The notes: a model not told the origin generated them from the sequence alone. Shown: positions 20,622 through 31,280, counted from the stretch's first letter. The stretch: DNA of 64,000 bases from Flectonema sp. DT1601 (GCA_964019425.1 OZ025819.1:823840-887839); one strand, 5' to 3'. Made by a program: numbers and translations.

Positions 20622-23600
20622 ATGGCGGATGTCTCCCTCCAACTCCGTGAACTTTGTGTCATGTTTCAGGCTGGAGACCTGTCTAAGTCGCAGTTTGAAC
20701 TTGCGAAAGAAGCTGTCTTAGGCGAGCGGTCACCGTCACCTGTTGCCAGAGTCAGCGTCAATTCTTACGCCAGCCAACATCGTACTTCAACTTCTACGAA
20801 GAGATCAACTGAAAGAGAAGGATGGCAAATAACATGTCCACAAGGACACGGAAAGCTAACGTATCAAAATAGTAATACTATCCCTGAGTGTTGGGTTGGT
20901 AGAATAGGCTGTAGCACATGTAACAATGAAGGAGATGCGTCTCACTTTGTTGGATGCCGACGATGTGATTTTGATCTGTGCCCTGACTGTGCTCGTTCAA
21001 GATCAAAGAAGGTTTCCTTACCTGGATCGTCAACGATAACGTCGCCTAATATTATGGTCACACCACCGACTTTGAGGAATTCTAAAAGTGTGAGAACTTC
21101 TTCCACACCTAAAAAATCAACTCAGCATCGCGTTGAGTATATCAACACACCTCCAAAAGATGGTAGAACACCTCCAGTACCAGGAATTAGTAATAAGCGG
21201 GGTCTGAAACCTGTTCCAGTTCCAACACCAATCTTAACAGATCCTCAGACACCTGCCACTACTATGAAAATAATAAAAAATAATGTGAGAGTTCAGCAGT
21301 CAGATAACAAGTCCGTGGATTCTCATGGTGAAAGTTACAGCAGCTCATCATCTAAGATTAGTGAAAAGTCTGAACGTCAGTCGGCTAGTTCACTTCAAAT
21401 AAAGAAGTCTGTTCCTACTGAGAGTTCTCAAGAAAATAATATCTCAGAAATGAGTGATGCTTCTCGTGGTACTCAACCAAGTAGGTCATCAGATGTAAAT
21501 ATAGCATCTCAACATCTTTCACGCGGTAGTTTAAATAAAAGCAGCGTAGCTTCGCCCGCGAGGACAACTCAAAATCCGATTTTGGAAATGAGCGATGCCT
21601 CGCTCAGCAACCATTCTGAAATATCTCAACAGTCAAGTAAACAATCAAAGAACAGCAACTCGGAGAAGGTTTTCAATCGGATGAGTAGCACATCGTTACC
21701 TCACTCTACGTCTTCCAAAAAGAAAGCTGGCAACGCCTCTCAATGCAGCTCATCAGCTGCTGCGATGCATCAAATGAGCGACGCATCGATACCTCGAACT
21801 GTTACGGGAAGTACATCTTCAAGGAGAAGTTCAAAACGGGAGCACACCAGTGACAGAAGTAGTGTTTCTGTTTCTCATGCTGGCTCAGTCAATGCGATGC
21901 ATCAAATGAGCGACGCGTCGATACCTCGAACTACTGGAAGAAGTACGTCCTCCGAAAGAAAATCGGGAAACGCCTCTCAATGCAGCTCATCAGCTGTTGC
22001 GATGCATCAAATGAGCGACGCATCGATACCTCGAACTACTGGGGGAAGTACGTCTTCAAGGAGAAGTTCAAAACGGGAACACACCAGTGACAGAAGTAAT
22101 GTTTCTATTTCTCATGCTGGCTCAGTCAATGCGATGCATCAAATGAGTGACGCATCGATACCTCGAACTACTGGGGAAAGTATTACCAGAAGCTCAAAAC
22201 AAGACTTGAAAGAGAGCGACGTATTATCTGAGAGAAGTATTCCGTCTTTGAAGAATTACAGTTCTGTGAGGTCATCGAAAATGAGTTCTATGAAAGATAG
22301 AAGTAACACTTCAGTAAGTTCAACAGAATACGAAAGTGAAGGTACTTCACGTCTATCGAAGAGCCAGGGCAGAAGGACTTCAGGGTCGACGGCTTTCCAC
22401 AGCGACGAGGAGGATAGCATTCCGATACCTCGCATTGAATCAAAGAAAAGTATTTTATCAAATGACACTAATTCATTACGTACGACTAACGTATCAATTA
22501 CAAGTAACAGAAACCTGGTTAGATCAGAATCAGTTCCTTTTAACTTCAATTCATCACAATTAACACTCTACAGTGACTGTGATGTAGAGACAGGGAGAGA
22601 ATCATCCACAGCATGTCGAAGGGTTTCTGGTGGTGTTGGATCGGCAGTGCTGCTCTCACGGCCTGGTACTCCTCCGATTGCACCGAAGAAACAACCGTCG
22701 CTGTCAAGTTTGAAAAAGTCATCATCGACGATGTATCAAAGTGATGATGGAAGTTATCCTTCTCGAAGAAGGACGTCTATTCGAAACACACTTCCGGTAG
22801 CTCCACACAGTTTGAAGATATCAAATGTAACCATTAGTGACCGTAACTCAATACGAAGATCACCGTCAGACCAAAGTACTGAAGGAAGTCTAATGATTGC
22901 ATCAAAACACACATCAAATCTAAACCCCATCGCAGCTATTGTAATGGGGCAAACATCTCAATTAGAAGGAAGTCGTACAACAGAATCAGTTCTCAATTCA
23001 TCAAACACTTCAGTTCTTAGTGTTCATCAAAATAATTCGACTTCATCAGTTCCTCATCGTCAGCTGTTTAAATATGAATCAAGTTCAAATAGAGAGAGTT
23101 GTAGTAGTGAAGAAGGTTGTATTGTTCGAAATGAAGGTCAAGAAAAGACGTCCGTCAACTATTGCCTTCCTGTGAATCAATCGAGGAGTTCTTCTGTGGA
23201 ATCAAAACCTCATCAGACGTCATCATCATCATCATCATCATCATCGAGTGTTGTTGACGAGTCCAGACACAATCAAAGTAGATCATCGCTAGACAGGAAT
23301 GTGTCATCGAGGAGGAGTTCAAAACCATCGAATGTCTCTGTGAGAGAGGCTGTAGTAGTACCTGTTGACTACTCTGATGAGGTTAATGAAGAACACAACC
23401 AAAGTATGTCATCATCGAAGGGCATCCAGTCTGCCGGAATATTACAGGAAGAAGCTGCCTCTGAAGGTGAGTCGAAGTACAGTCACGGCAGGCCATCGTT
23501 GAGCCGAACCACATCGAAGGAGAGCTCCAGGAGGTTGAGCACAACGTCGAGTACTGTAGAAGATCAACATGTCCAAGACTCATCTGGTGACATTGCGGTG

Positions 23601-26363
23601 ATCAGCTATTGCCTTCCTGTGAATCAATCGAAGAGTTCTTCTGTGGGATCAAAACCTCATCAGACGTCATCATCATCATCGAGTGTTGTTGACGAGTCCA
23701 AACACAATCAAAGTAGATCCTCACTAGACAGGACTGTGTCATCGAGGAGGAGTTCAAAACCATCGAATGTCTCTGTGGGAGAGGCTGTAGTAGTACCTGT
23801 TGACTACTCTGATGAGGTTAATGAAGAACACAACCAAAGCATTCAGTCTGCAGAGTACTGCGTCCCTGCTGTTCATGAGTGTGCTCGGAGTTCAGTATCT
23901 CTGGAGAGTTGCTTGTCAGAACATTCGACAACAGATCACATCCACAGTCAAAGTAATTCATTAAAAAGTTGCCAGTCAGCGGATGGAGCAGCCACTTCAT
24001 CAGCAGGTAGTGTTCCTGAGCACCGTGTGAGGTCATCATTTGATCAAACTACGTCATCGATAGGGAGTTCTAAAATATCAAAGAAGTCATCAATCACTGA
24101 TAGAGACAATCCAATAGCCACAGCTGTTGATGATGAGTACTGTGTTCCTACTGTGAGGTCATCATTTGATCAAACTACGTCATCGAGGGGGAGTTCTAAA
24201 ATATCAAAGAAGTCATCAATCACTGATAGAGACAATCCAATAGCCACAGCTGTTGATGATGAGTACTGTGTTCCTACTGTGAGGTCATCATTTGATCAGA
24301 CTACGTCATCGAGAGGGAGTTCTAAAATATCAAAGAAGTCATCAATCACTGATAGAGACAATCCAATAGCCACAGCTGTTGATGATGAGTACTGTGTTCC
24401 TACTGTGAGGTCATCATTTGATCAAACTACGTCATCGAGGGGGAGTTCTAAAATATCAAAGAAGTCATCAATCACTGATAGAGACAATCCAATAGCCACA
24501 GCTGTTGATGATGAGTACTGTGTTCCTACTGTGAGGTCATCATTTGATCAAACTACGTCATCGAGAGGGAGTTCTAAAATATCAAAGAAGTCATCAATCA
24601 CTGATAGAGACAATCCAATAGCCACAGCTGTTGATGATGAGTACTGTGTTCCTACTGTGAGGTCATCATTTGATCAAACTACGTCATCGAGGGGGAGTTC
24701 TAAAATATCAAAGAAGTCATCAATCACTGATAGAGACAATCCAATAGCCACAGCTGTTGATGATGAGTACTGTGTTCCTACTGTGAGGTCATCATTTGAT
24801 CAAACTACGTCATCGAGAGGGAGTTCTAAAATATCAAAGAAGTCATCAATCACTGATAGAGACAATCCAATAGCCACAGCTGTTGATGATGAGTACTGTG
24901 TTCCTACTGTGAGGTCATCATTTGATCAAACTACGTCATCGAGAGGGAGTTCTAAAATATCAAAGAAGTCATCAATCACTGATAGAGACAATCCAATAGC
25001 CACAGCTGTTGATGATGAGTTCTGTGTTCCTACTGTGAGGTCATCATTTGATCAAACTACGTCATCGAGAGGGAGTTCTAAAATATCAAAGAAGTCATCA
25101 ATCACTGATAGAGACAATCCAATAGCCACAGCTGTTGATGATGAGTACTGTGTTCCTACTGTGAGGTCATCATTTGATCAAACTACGTCATCGAGAGGGA
25201 GTTCTAAAATATCAAAGAAGTCATCAATCACTGATAGAGACAATCCAATAGCCACAGCTGTTGATGATGAGTACTGTGTTCCTACTGTGAGGTCATCATT
25301 TGATCAGACTACGTCATCGAGAGGGAGTTCTAAAATATCAAAGAAGTCATCAATCACTGATAGAGACAATCCAATAGCCACAGCTGTTGATGATGAGTAC
25401 TGTGTTCCTACTGTGAGGTCATCATTTGATCAAACTACGTCATCGAGGGGGAGTTCTAAAATATCAAAGAAGTCATCAATCACTGATAGAGACAATCCAA
25501 TAGCCACAGCTGTTGATGATGAGTTCTGTGTTCCTACTGTGAGGTCATCATTTGATCAAACTACGTCATCGAGGGGGAGTTCTAAAATATCAAAGAAGTC
25601 ATCAATAAGTGAGGTCCAGTCAGATGTCATGTCTTCTGAGAGTCGAGGAAGTTGTAAGAAAGATTCAAACCTGTCGAATACATCTGACAATGGACGTGTT
25701 GTGTTGTATGATAACGAAGAACAAGTTTGTTATAATTCAAACAGTTCGTTGAGTTCTGTTGCTGATTCAGATTACCGTCGACAGTCTGCAGTAAGTTATA
25801 GTGATACTGTGTCTATTACTGATCAGCATATTGTTGTTGATCCAGTTGGTGATATTTCTGTTAGAGAATCGATTTCTACTTCTAATGATGAACAGCCTTC
25901 TGATGGAGAATTTGATAATTTGAATTCGAGTCACTCACAGAATCAGACGTCGATCACTCGATACGGAACTGTAGAACAGACTTCAGCCGTCTACATGAAC
26001 AAATCTCTTTCAAAAATGACATCGCTGTATGATGAAGATACAGCAACTGAATACTTTCCGGAACAAGCAGAGACGACATTCTCTCCAGGATGGAATCCAC
26101 AGATAAGAAGTAGAGAACAGGTTCCAATTACAGATATCGCAAATCGTATGAAGAAATCTCAACACAGACCTGTTACTGATAGGTGTCTGCCTCCATCACA
26201 ACGTCTGGTGTCGTACAATAAACAAATTGAAGTAGCATCTAAACGAACTGTTACCAAACAGCAAAACACATCACCCTCGAGCATCTGTAGTATTAAGCAA
26301 CCACCTCCGAGACAACATGTTGGAGGTCCTTCTGCCCCTAATCAGAAAAATCTCACAAAATAA
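20622..26363 (+). CDS. Large Ser-rich protein with N-terminal ZZ-like zinc finger and 42-residue repeats
   Basis: 1913-residue intronless frame. The start at 20622 has context ACCATGG; a GTG four codons upstream is also open but less likely. Residues 1-35 form a short helix-prone segment. A Cys/His cluster at about 70-125 (CPQGHGKL, CSTC, HFVGCRRCDFDLCPDC) resembles a ZZ or RING-like zinc fold used in protein binding. The rest is low-complexity, dominated by Ser, Thr, Asn and basic residues, with several repeat families: AMHQMSDASIPRT four times, a duplicated block around VVDES(R/K)HNQSRSSLD, and thirteen 42-residue repeats. No transmembrane segment or enzyme domain is seen. Many Ser-Arg/Lys sites suggest heavy phosphorylation. 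A scaffold role is a guess; the family is not recognised. Confidence 0.85.
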   Translation: MADVSLQLRELCVMFQAGDLSKSQFELAKEAVLGERSPSPVARVSVNSYASQHRTSTSTKRSTEREGWQITCPQGHGKLTYQNSNTIPECWVGRIGCSTCNNEGDASHFVGCRRCDFDLCPDCARSRSKKVSLPGSSTITSPNIMVTPPTLRNSKSVRTSSTPKKSTQHRVEYINTPPKDGRTPPVPGISNKRGLKPVPVPTPILTDPQTPATTMKIIKNNVRVQQSDNKSVDSHGESYSSSSSKISEKSERQSASSLQIKKSVPTESSQENNISEMSDASRGTQPSRSSDVNIASQHLSRGSLNKSSVASPARTTQNPILEMSDASLSNHSEISQQSSKQSKNSNSEKVFNRMSSTSLPHSTSSKKKAGNASQCSSSAAAMHQMSDASIPRTVTGSTSSRRSSKREHTSDRSSVSVSHAGSVNAMHQMSDASIPRTTGRSTSSERKSGNASQCSSSAVAMHQMSDASIPRTTGGSTSSRRSSKREHTSDRSNVSISHAGSVNAMHQMSDASIPRTTGESITRSSKQDLKESDVLSERSIPSLKNYSSVRSSKMSSMKDRSNTSVSSTEYESEGTSRLSKSQGRRTSGSTAFHSDEEDSIPIPRIESKKSILSNDTNSLRTTNVSITSNRNLVRSESVPFNFNSSQLTLYSDCDVETGRESSTACRRVSGGVGSAVLLSRPGTPPIAPKKQPSLSSLKKSSSTMYQSDDGSYPSRRRTSIRNTLPVAPHSLKISNVTISDRNSIRRSPSDQSTEGSLMIASKHTSNLNPIAAIVMGQTSQLEGSRTTESVLNSSNTSVLSVHQNNSTSSVPHRQLFKYESSSNRESCSSEEGCIVRNEGQEKTSVNYCLPVNQSRSSSVESKPHQTSSSSSSSSSSVVDESRHNQSRSSLDRNVSSRRSSKPSNVSVREAVVVPVDYSDEVNEEHNQSMSSSKGIQSAGILQEEAASEGESKYSHGRPSLSRTTSKESSRRLSTTSSTVEDQHVQDSSGDIAVISYCLPVNQSKSSSVGSKPHQTSSSSSSVVDESKHNQSRSSLDRTVSSRRSSKPSNVSVGEAVVVPVDYSDEVNEEHNQSIQSAEYCVPAVHECARSSVSLESCLSEHSTTDHIHSQSNSLKSCQSADGAATSSAGSVPEHRVRSSFDQTTSSIGSSKISKKSSITDRDNPIATAVDDEYCVPTVRSSFDQTTSSRGSSKISKKSSITDRDNPIATAVDDEYCVPTVRSSFDQTTSSRGSSKISKKSSITDRDNPIATAVDDEYCVPTVRSSFDQTTSSRGSSKISKKSSITDRDNPIATAVDDEYCVPTVRSSFDQTTSSRGSSKISKKSSITDRDNPIATAVDDEYCVPTVRSSFDQTTSSRGSSKISKKSSITDRDNPIATAVDDEYCVPTVRSSFDQTTSSRGSSKISKKSSITDRDNPIATAVDDEYCVPTVRSSFDQTTSSRGSSKISKKSSITDRDNPIATAVDDEFCVPTVRSSFDQTTSSRGSSKISKKSSITDRDNPIATAVDDEYCVPTVRSSFDQTTSSRGSSKISKKSSITDRDNPIATAVDDEYCVPTVRSSFDQTTSSRGSSKISKKSSITDRDNPIATAVDDEYCVPTVRSSFDQTTSSRGSSKISKKSSITDRDNPIATAVDDEFCVPTVRSSFDQTTSSRGSSKISKKSSISEVQSDVMSSESRGSCKKDSNLSNTSDNGRVVLYDNEEQVCYNSNSSLSSVADSDYRRQSAVSYSDTVSITDQHIVVDPVGDISVRESISTSNDEQPSDGEFDNLNSSHSQNQTSITRYGTVEQTSAVYMNKSLSKMTSLYDEDTATEYFPEQAETTFSPGWNPQIRSREQVPITDIANRMKKSQHRPVTDRCLPPSQRLVSYNKQIEVASKRTVTKQQNTSPSSICSIKQPPPRQHVGGPSAPNQKNLTK
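24027..25606 (+). repeat. Thirteen tandem 126-bp coding repeats
   Basis: Each 126-bp unit encodes 42 residues beginning VRSSFDQTTSSRGSSKISKK and ending DDEYCVPT. Units start every 126 bp from 24027; the thirteenth (25539) breaks off after about 68 bp. Differences are few: AGG/AGA in one Arg codon, CAA/CAG, Tyr/Phe before the Cys in two units, and Ile for Arg in the first. Near-identity including third positions points to recent expansion by unequal crossing-over or slippage. Confidence 0.97.
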
Positions 26364-26583
26364 CTTCATAATGTGAATGAATACTTCTGGAAGGGGGGGT
26401 TGGGTGGTGTTTTTTTCTTTTCTTTTTTTTCTTTTTTTTTGTATTGTATCATCTATTGCTATTTATTTGAGGTCTTGCCCCACTTATTGTTTTGGTTACT
26501 TGTTTTGGACTTAAAATTCTCACAAACTTTTGTATGACATTTTCGGTGATCAATTATATACTAAAATAGGAAACTAAAAAAAG
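26364..26583 (+). other. Short intergenic region before the oxidoreductase
   Basis: No gene. T-rich, with AATAG acceptor-like sequence about 14 nt before the ATG and a 7-A run just ahead of it. Confidence 0.4.
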
Positions 26584-27957
26584 ATGTGGAAAACTGCACT
26601 TGCAGTGAGCGGAACTACCGTTGCGGCCTATTCAGTGTGGGATAGAAAAAAAAATCGACATTATTATGATGCTGCGGTAATTGGAGGTGGCGTGGTGGGA
26701 CTCAGCGTTGCAAGAGAATTATCAGCCAGAGGATCCAAGGTTGTTATTTTGGAGAAAGAAAATGACATTTTAACCGGGGCAAGCTCCGGAAATAGCGGTC
26801 TAGGCTGCACTGGCTACGATGCCGCTCCAGGAACACTGGAATATCGACTTTTAAGGAGGTCAACAGTTCTTCATCAGAATTTATACCGACGACTTGGATT
26901 GTCATACGAACATGTTAACAAGTGTGGTGCGCTAATGGTAGCGTGGAATTCAAAAGATGAAGAGATCCTGCCATCAATTATTAAGGAATCAATCGATGCA
27001 GGAGACACTGAAAATAAAATCTTATCAAAAAGTAATCTTTTCACCCACGAACCAAAGCTCTCTCCATCAGCTCTGTCTGGAATTTATGTAAAACGTGAAA
27101 ATGTGGTCGAGCCTTTTATGGTTGCTGTTGCTCATGCCGCATCGGCTTTGTTGCATGGGGCAGTTCTGAGAGTTGGTTTCGATGTTGGGGTTATTATTAA
27201 TGAAGGTAACCACTACACTGTTGCTTCTACAACTGGTGATCAAATCAAAGCAAAAACAATTATCAACTGCTCTGGTCTCTACGGAGATGATATCGAAAAA
27301 CTTCGATACAAAGATCATAGTTTGGTTATCACACCAAGAAAGGGTGAATTCGCGGTTTTGAAATCTCCACCCGGATTCGAACTTGATCACATAATCCAAC
27401 CTCCGCCGCAGGCAGTTGGAAAAGGTGTTCAAATATGGCAATCCCTGTATGGTAATATTATCGTGGGACCGACAGCAGACAATATGTTTGGACCCGATGC
27501 GAAAACCAATAGAAGTACCACTACTACTACTATTGATATGTTAGTTAAAACAGCAAAGGAAAGGATTCCAGCCTTGGAAACAGCTCAGTTGGTAGGCAGC
27601 TATTCTGGTCTACGTCCTGCGAGTAACCATTCTGATTATTTGATAGAGAAGAATGGGTCTTGGATTACTGTTGCGGGTATTCGTTCAACAGGATTGTCAG
27701 CAGCTTCTGGTATTGGGGAATACGTCGCTAATATGTATTATGAAGTAGATCAACCTAATAATGATCGGATACAGCCTCCATACCTCCCAGTAGTTCCAAC
27801 TGTTCACAAGCAAAGTCCACAGGCTCCAAGTTTACAAGAATTGGCTGAGTCATTCTGCAGTCGTGGTGATGGAAAAGTTGATGCGTTTGGATCATCGTGG
27901 ACTGTCACTCATCCGATTTCTGTATTTGGATTACAAAGTAAATGTCGTAGAGACTGA
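26584..27957 (+). CDS. FAD-dependent oxidoreductase of the DAO / L-2-hydroxyglutarate-dehydrogenase-like family
   Basis: 457 residues, no intron. A hydrophobic N-terminal stretch (about 5-20) followed by basic residues could be a membrane anchor or organelle signal. The Rossmann dinucleotide-binding motif GGGVVGLSVARELS lies at 34-47, with the acidic end of the second strand at LEKE (56-59), then SSGNSGLGCTGYDAAPGT and the C-terminal FAD-contact region around GSYSGLRPAS and VAGIRSTGLSAASGIGEYV. The family oxidises hydroxy- or amino-group substrates with FAD; glycerol-3-phosphate, L-2-hydroxyglutarate and D-amino acids are candidate substrates, and the sequence does not settle which. Confidence 0.88.
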   Translation: MWKTALAVSGTTVAAYSVWDRKKNRHYYDAAVIGGGVVGLSVARELSARGSKVVILEKENDILTGASSGNSGLGCTGYDAAPGTLEYRLLRRSTVLHQNLYRRLGLSYEHVNKCGALMVAWNSKDEEILPSIIKESIDAGDTENKILSKSNLFTHEPKLSPSALSGIYVKRENVVEPFMVAVAHAASALLHGAVLRVGFDVGVIINEGNHYTVASTTGDQIKAKTIINCSGLYGDDIEKLRYKDHSLVITPRKGEFAVLKSPPGFELDHIIQPPPQAVGKGVQIWQSLYGNIIVGPTADNMFGPDAKTNRSTTTTTIDMLVKTAKERIPALETAQLVGSYSGLRPASNHSDYLIEKNGSWITVAGIRSTGLSAASGIGEYVANMYYEVDQPNNDRIQPPYLPVVPTVHKQSPQAPSLQELAESFCSRGDGKVDAFGSSWTVTHPISVFGLQSKCRRD

Positions 27958-27974
27958 GATCCATAGTTTTGGTC

Positions 27975-28000
27975 TATTCATCATCATTGTGATGTGAATA
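27975..28000 (+). other. Hairpin directly after the oxidoreductase stop codon
   Basis: TATTCA (27975-27980) pairs with TGAATA (27995-28000), and CATCA inside pairs with TGATG around a short loop, giving 11 bp with one bulge. It begins 17 nt after the TGA. It may be a 3'-UTR element; similar short stems occur by chance in AT-rich DNA. Confidence 0.4.
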
Positions 28001-28233
28001 AGAATATTTGTGTGTTTTGTGTGTAACCTCGTTATTGATGAATTTATTTCTAATTACTGTAGTTCAGAAATTTTGTTGTAGAAAATTATTATTTTTAATT
28101 GCATACTTTCTCTCTCTTTTTTTTTTTTTTTTCGCGAATGTCGTTTTTACGAATGATGGATTATTTTATTGTTTATTTCACCAGGCACGTTCCGCGACAC
28201 ACCAAAAAAAAAAAAACAGTTTTAAAAAAAAAA
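28001..28233 (+). other. Intergenic region before the 143-residue gene
   Basis: T-rich, with an acceptor-like TTCACCAG near 28184. An A-run then CAG (28206-28218) looks like an intron end. TTTT plus eleven A residues precede the next ATG. Confidence 0.4.
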
Positions 28234-28665
28234 ATGACCAAGGCAGCTATTCAGCCATACGCAATGAGCAACACCAAGAGACTGATGCTTGGATGTGGTG
28301 TTATGAATAAATTAAAGAATTTAATGTTTACCGACCATCTTGCTATTGTTGCTGGATTTCTTGGGGATGAAGATCCAAGAGACAAGCACGTCTTATCAGA
28401 AGGCGCAGTACGAGTAATGGAATGGATTAATGGAAAAGAAGCTTCATGGGTTCCAAGAGGTACTTTGTCTGAATTAACAAGGAGCTCTTCTCCTTCTGAG
28501 GGTGGTTTATCTAGTTCTCAGTCAAGTGGCAGTCAAGATTCACCATACGAGTCGGGTATTAAGCCATATCAGAGTGTAAAGCCTCGCTGTCCTTTATCTT
28601 CTTTAATCCGTGCTCCAAAGCCACGTCAGCCTCAAAATCGTACTAACTTACTAATTCACAAGTAA
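28234..28665 (+). CDS. Hypothetical 143-residue protein
   Basis: Not recognised. It starts MTKAAIQPYAMSN directly after a run of A residues. A folded-looking N-terminal half (about 15-85) contains the sequence DHLAIVAGFLGDED. A Ser-rich stretch (about 88-110: SSSPSEGG, SSSQSSGS) and a Pro/Arg/Lys-rich tail ending LLIHK follow. No signal peptide or membrane segment is seen. The frame also continues upstream through the A tract and T-rich DNA, but the first sensible methionine is at 28234. Non-repetitive composition and codon use like its neighbours make it a likely real gene. Confidence 0.6.
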   Translation: MTKAAIQPYAMSNTKRLMLGCGVMNKLKNLMFTDHLAIVAGFLGDEDPRDKHVLSEGAVRVMEWINGKEASWVPRGTLSELTRSSSPSEGGLSSSQSSGSQDSPYESGIKPYQSVKPRCPLSSLIRAPKPRQPQNRTNLLIHK

Positions 28666-28818
28666 ACGATGTGGCCTTTGTTGTGGGAAGGAAAAAAAAA
28701 AAAAAAAAAAAAAAAAAGACCAGTTATTATTGTGAAATATTAATTAAGATCCCTACCCCTCCACAAGAACAGATACACTACCGCTCGATTCACGTACATG
28801 CATACCAGTTGCAAAAGA

Positions 28819-28843
28819 AGGTGCTCACAGGCACCTGTTTTTT
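28819..28843 (+). terminator. Hairpin followed by T run
   Basis: AGGTGC (28819-28824) pairs with GCACCT (28831-28836) around a 6-nt loop, followed at once by G and a T run. In shape it resembles a Pol III-type or intrinsic stop, but in this T-rich region the T run may be incidental. Confidence 0.3.
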
Positions 28844-30002
28844 AAAATAATTGATATTGCGTGAAGCGGATGAATTATATTATTGTTTGCCTATACCACT
28901 TGCAAGTCGGTGTCTTTAGCGTTGTGTTGATTTGTTGACATGTTCTTTTTTTTTATTTTTATTTTTATACCGCAATTCTATCCACGTTTTTTCTTTTTCT
29001 TTTTCTTTTTTTTTATTTATTTATTTTTTTTTTTTGGAAATATGATTAATTCATACTTTAATCATGTTCTCATCTCCCTCTTTATTCTTGTATTCTTTTT
29101 TTTCATATTGTAAAAAAAAAAAAATTTATCGTTGGTGCGCCTCCCTTGTAAGGGGTTGAGCTTTCTCCCGCGTTGCTCATTTCAACTAATCAATTCCATG
29201 GAAGATATTTTGTGGATGAAGATGTTTGCACCTCCGCTTTATTAAAGATGGGTTTGTTTCGTTGATTCCGGGGGACCATCCTTTGGTCTGCTTTACCGCT
29301 CTTCTCATTTAGTTATTTTATTTCTTTTTTGTCCCTAAAAACTTGGACACAAACGTCTCTCTGGTTTCCATTTCTTTTTGTTGGAAGCAGGGGGTCCCTC
29401 CCTTTTTCACTTTCACTTCCCTTAAGAAAAAAAAAGCGTATTTAAAAAAAAAAAAAAAAAATAGTTGTAAAGTCGCATATAAACTGAAGGGGAAAAAAAA
29501 AAAAAGACCTCAAAAAAAAATACACAAAAAAAAAAATAATAAAAAACTACACTTCAACCAAACACTGTGTTGTGGTGGTCTTCTTACGCATGTCCGCTCC
29601 GCGAAACTATAATGAAAAAATAAAGAATTTTAAAAAAAAAAAAAAAAAAACGTTAAAGGTAGCACCTCGGAGCGAGAAGCGGGGAGGGGGTTTCACTTGC
29701 TGAAGTAGCGAGTTACGTTCTTCTACCCTTACTAAAAAAGCCTACCTTTTTAAAAAAAAAAAAAAATTAAAAGCAAAACAAAACGTCTATTTGAAAAGAA
29801 AAAAAAAAAAAAAAATAATATTCCAAATTTTGATATGAAAATTGTCACATGCGATATTGTGGTCACTCCTTTTCTCTCTCAAAAAGTAAAATTTCCACAA
29901 AATTATTTTTTTTTAACCTTTTTCCAAAAAAGCCAAAAGAGGTCTTCATACAACTGAAACTAAAAAAAAAAACCCCCCTTTAAGGTGCCATTTCTGTTTA
30001 TT

Positions 30003-30123
30003 TTCACTCCTCCACTTGCCAACTTTCTTTTTTCTACACTAAAGTTCAATTTTACAAACTGACTGATAACTTTCATACTATTGGCTGCTGCTTTGCTGCA
30101 GTCCTTGGCAAGTGGGTAGTGAA
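30003..30123. ncRNA. Candidate structured RNA closed by a 17-bp stem
   Basis: TTCACT then CCACTTGCCAA (30003-30022) are complementary to TTGGCAAGTGG then AGTGAA (30105-30123): 6 bp, a 3x2 internal loop and 11 bp without mismatch. The enclosed ~80 nt contain further pairing potential (AAAGTT/AACTTT and a CTGC/GCAG stem). No known RNA family is recognised. The stem is far longer than expected by chance, but an inverted-repeat mobile remnant is an alternative. Confidence 0.45.
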
Positions 30124-30251
30124 AAAAGGAACGGGCATGAATTGGGTTGGAGGGGGGTTTTTTTTTTAAATATTTTTAAAAAAAAAAATTTGTTAACCTT
30201 GTGGCAAAAAAAGAAAGGGGGAAAAAAAAAATAAAATAAAAATAATATTTA

Positions 30252-30280
30252 GGTGAAGAGAAAAAGTTTTTCTCTTCACC
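30252..30280. repeat. Perfect 14-bp inverted repeat
   Basis: GGTGAAGAGAAAAA (30252-30265) is followed after one base by its exact complement TTTTTCTCTTCACC (30267-30280). An RNA copy would fold with the central A/U pairs open as the loop. A 24-nt A run follows. Function unknown. Confidence 0.8.
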
Positions 30281-31280
30281 AAAAAAAAAAAAAAAAAAAA
30301 AAAAATTGATTTCCGTCAATAATTTAAACCACGCTTGATTATTTCTTTTATTTAAGTTTTTCCTGTTGTCTCGAACAGGAAATGCTTACCGTAATTCTTC
30401 AAAGTCATCTGATGTCCTCTCTCATCTACACAATCTAAATTTTTTTCCAATACACAATTTTTTTTTTTTCCTCCTGCGTGGTTTTTTTGTTATTGACTTT
30501 TTACCTTTTCAAAAAAAAAAAAAAAAAAAAAAACCAATTGCACAAACAGAGTTGGTGTATAAAGATATTGACCCATCCATTTGTTTTCCCCAACCTTATT
30601 TTGTATTAGTTTATCGTTGGCCAAATGCTTAAGCTCTGAAGCCATCACATCCATCGTTGCATTTCTTTTTTTTTGCAAACCTACACGAATAAGAAAGAGA
30701 ATTCTATAAAAGAAAAAAAAAGAAAGAAAAAAAAACAGACTGCAGAAAAAACGTGCTTATTATACCATTTTCTTTCTTTTTGCAGCTCCCCTCCCTCCAA
30801 AAGTTTCCTTTTTCCCCTTATCGTTGAGCGGGTTTCGCTGTTCATCTCCGTATTAATTGTTAAAAAAAAGTATTACCCTTTTTTTTTTATTTTTTTTTTT
30901 AAAAAAAAAATTTAAATTTTCATTTTTTTTTTTTTTACTAGTCTTGTTTGTTACTATAACGTATTAATCTTCTCGCGGTTGAAATATTTTTCCCTTCATT
31001 TTCCCTTTCTTGTTTTTTTTTTTTTTTTTTTTTTTTATTGTCAAAAACTCTTATGAGAGACCTTGTTGTTCATTTCAAGGCTAAACAAGGTAACGAAGTA
31101 GATCTTCAAAAAAGATAATTAAAAAAAATAATAAATCCTGAGCCTGTTGTTGGTTTACTTAAAGTTTTTGTCGTCTTTTTTTTTATTTTTTTTATATTTT
31201 TTATTTGATCGAACTAGATACGCTAAATAGCGTTGTGATTGTACTTTGGATTTTCATTTTCCCACTTCACCGCCCCCTCT

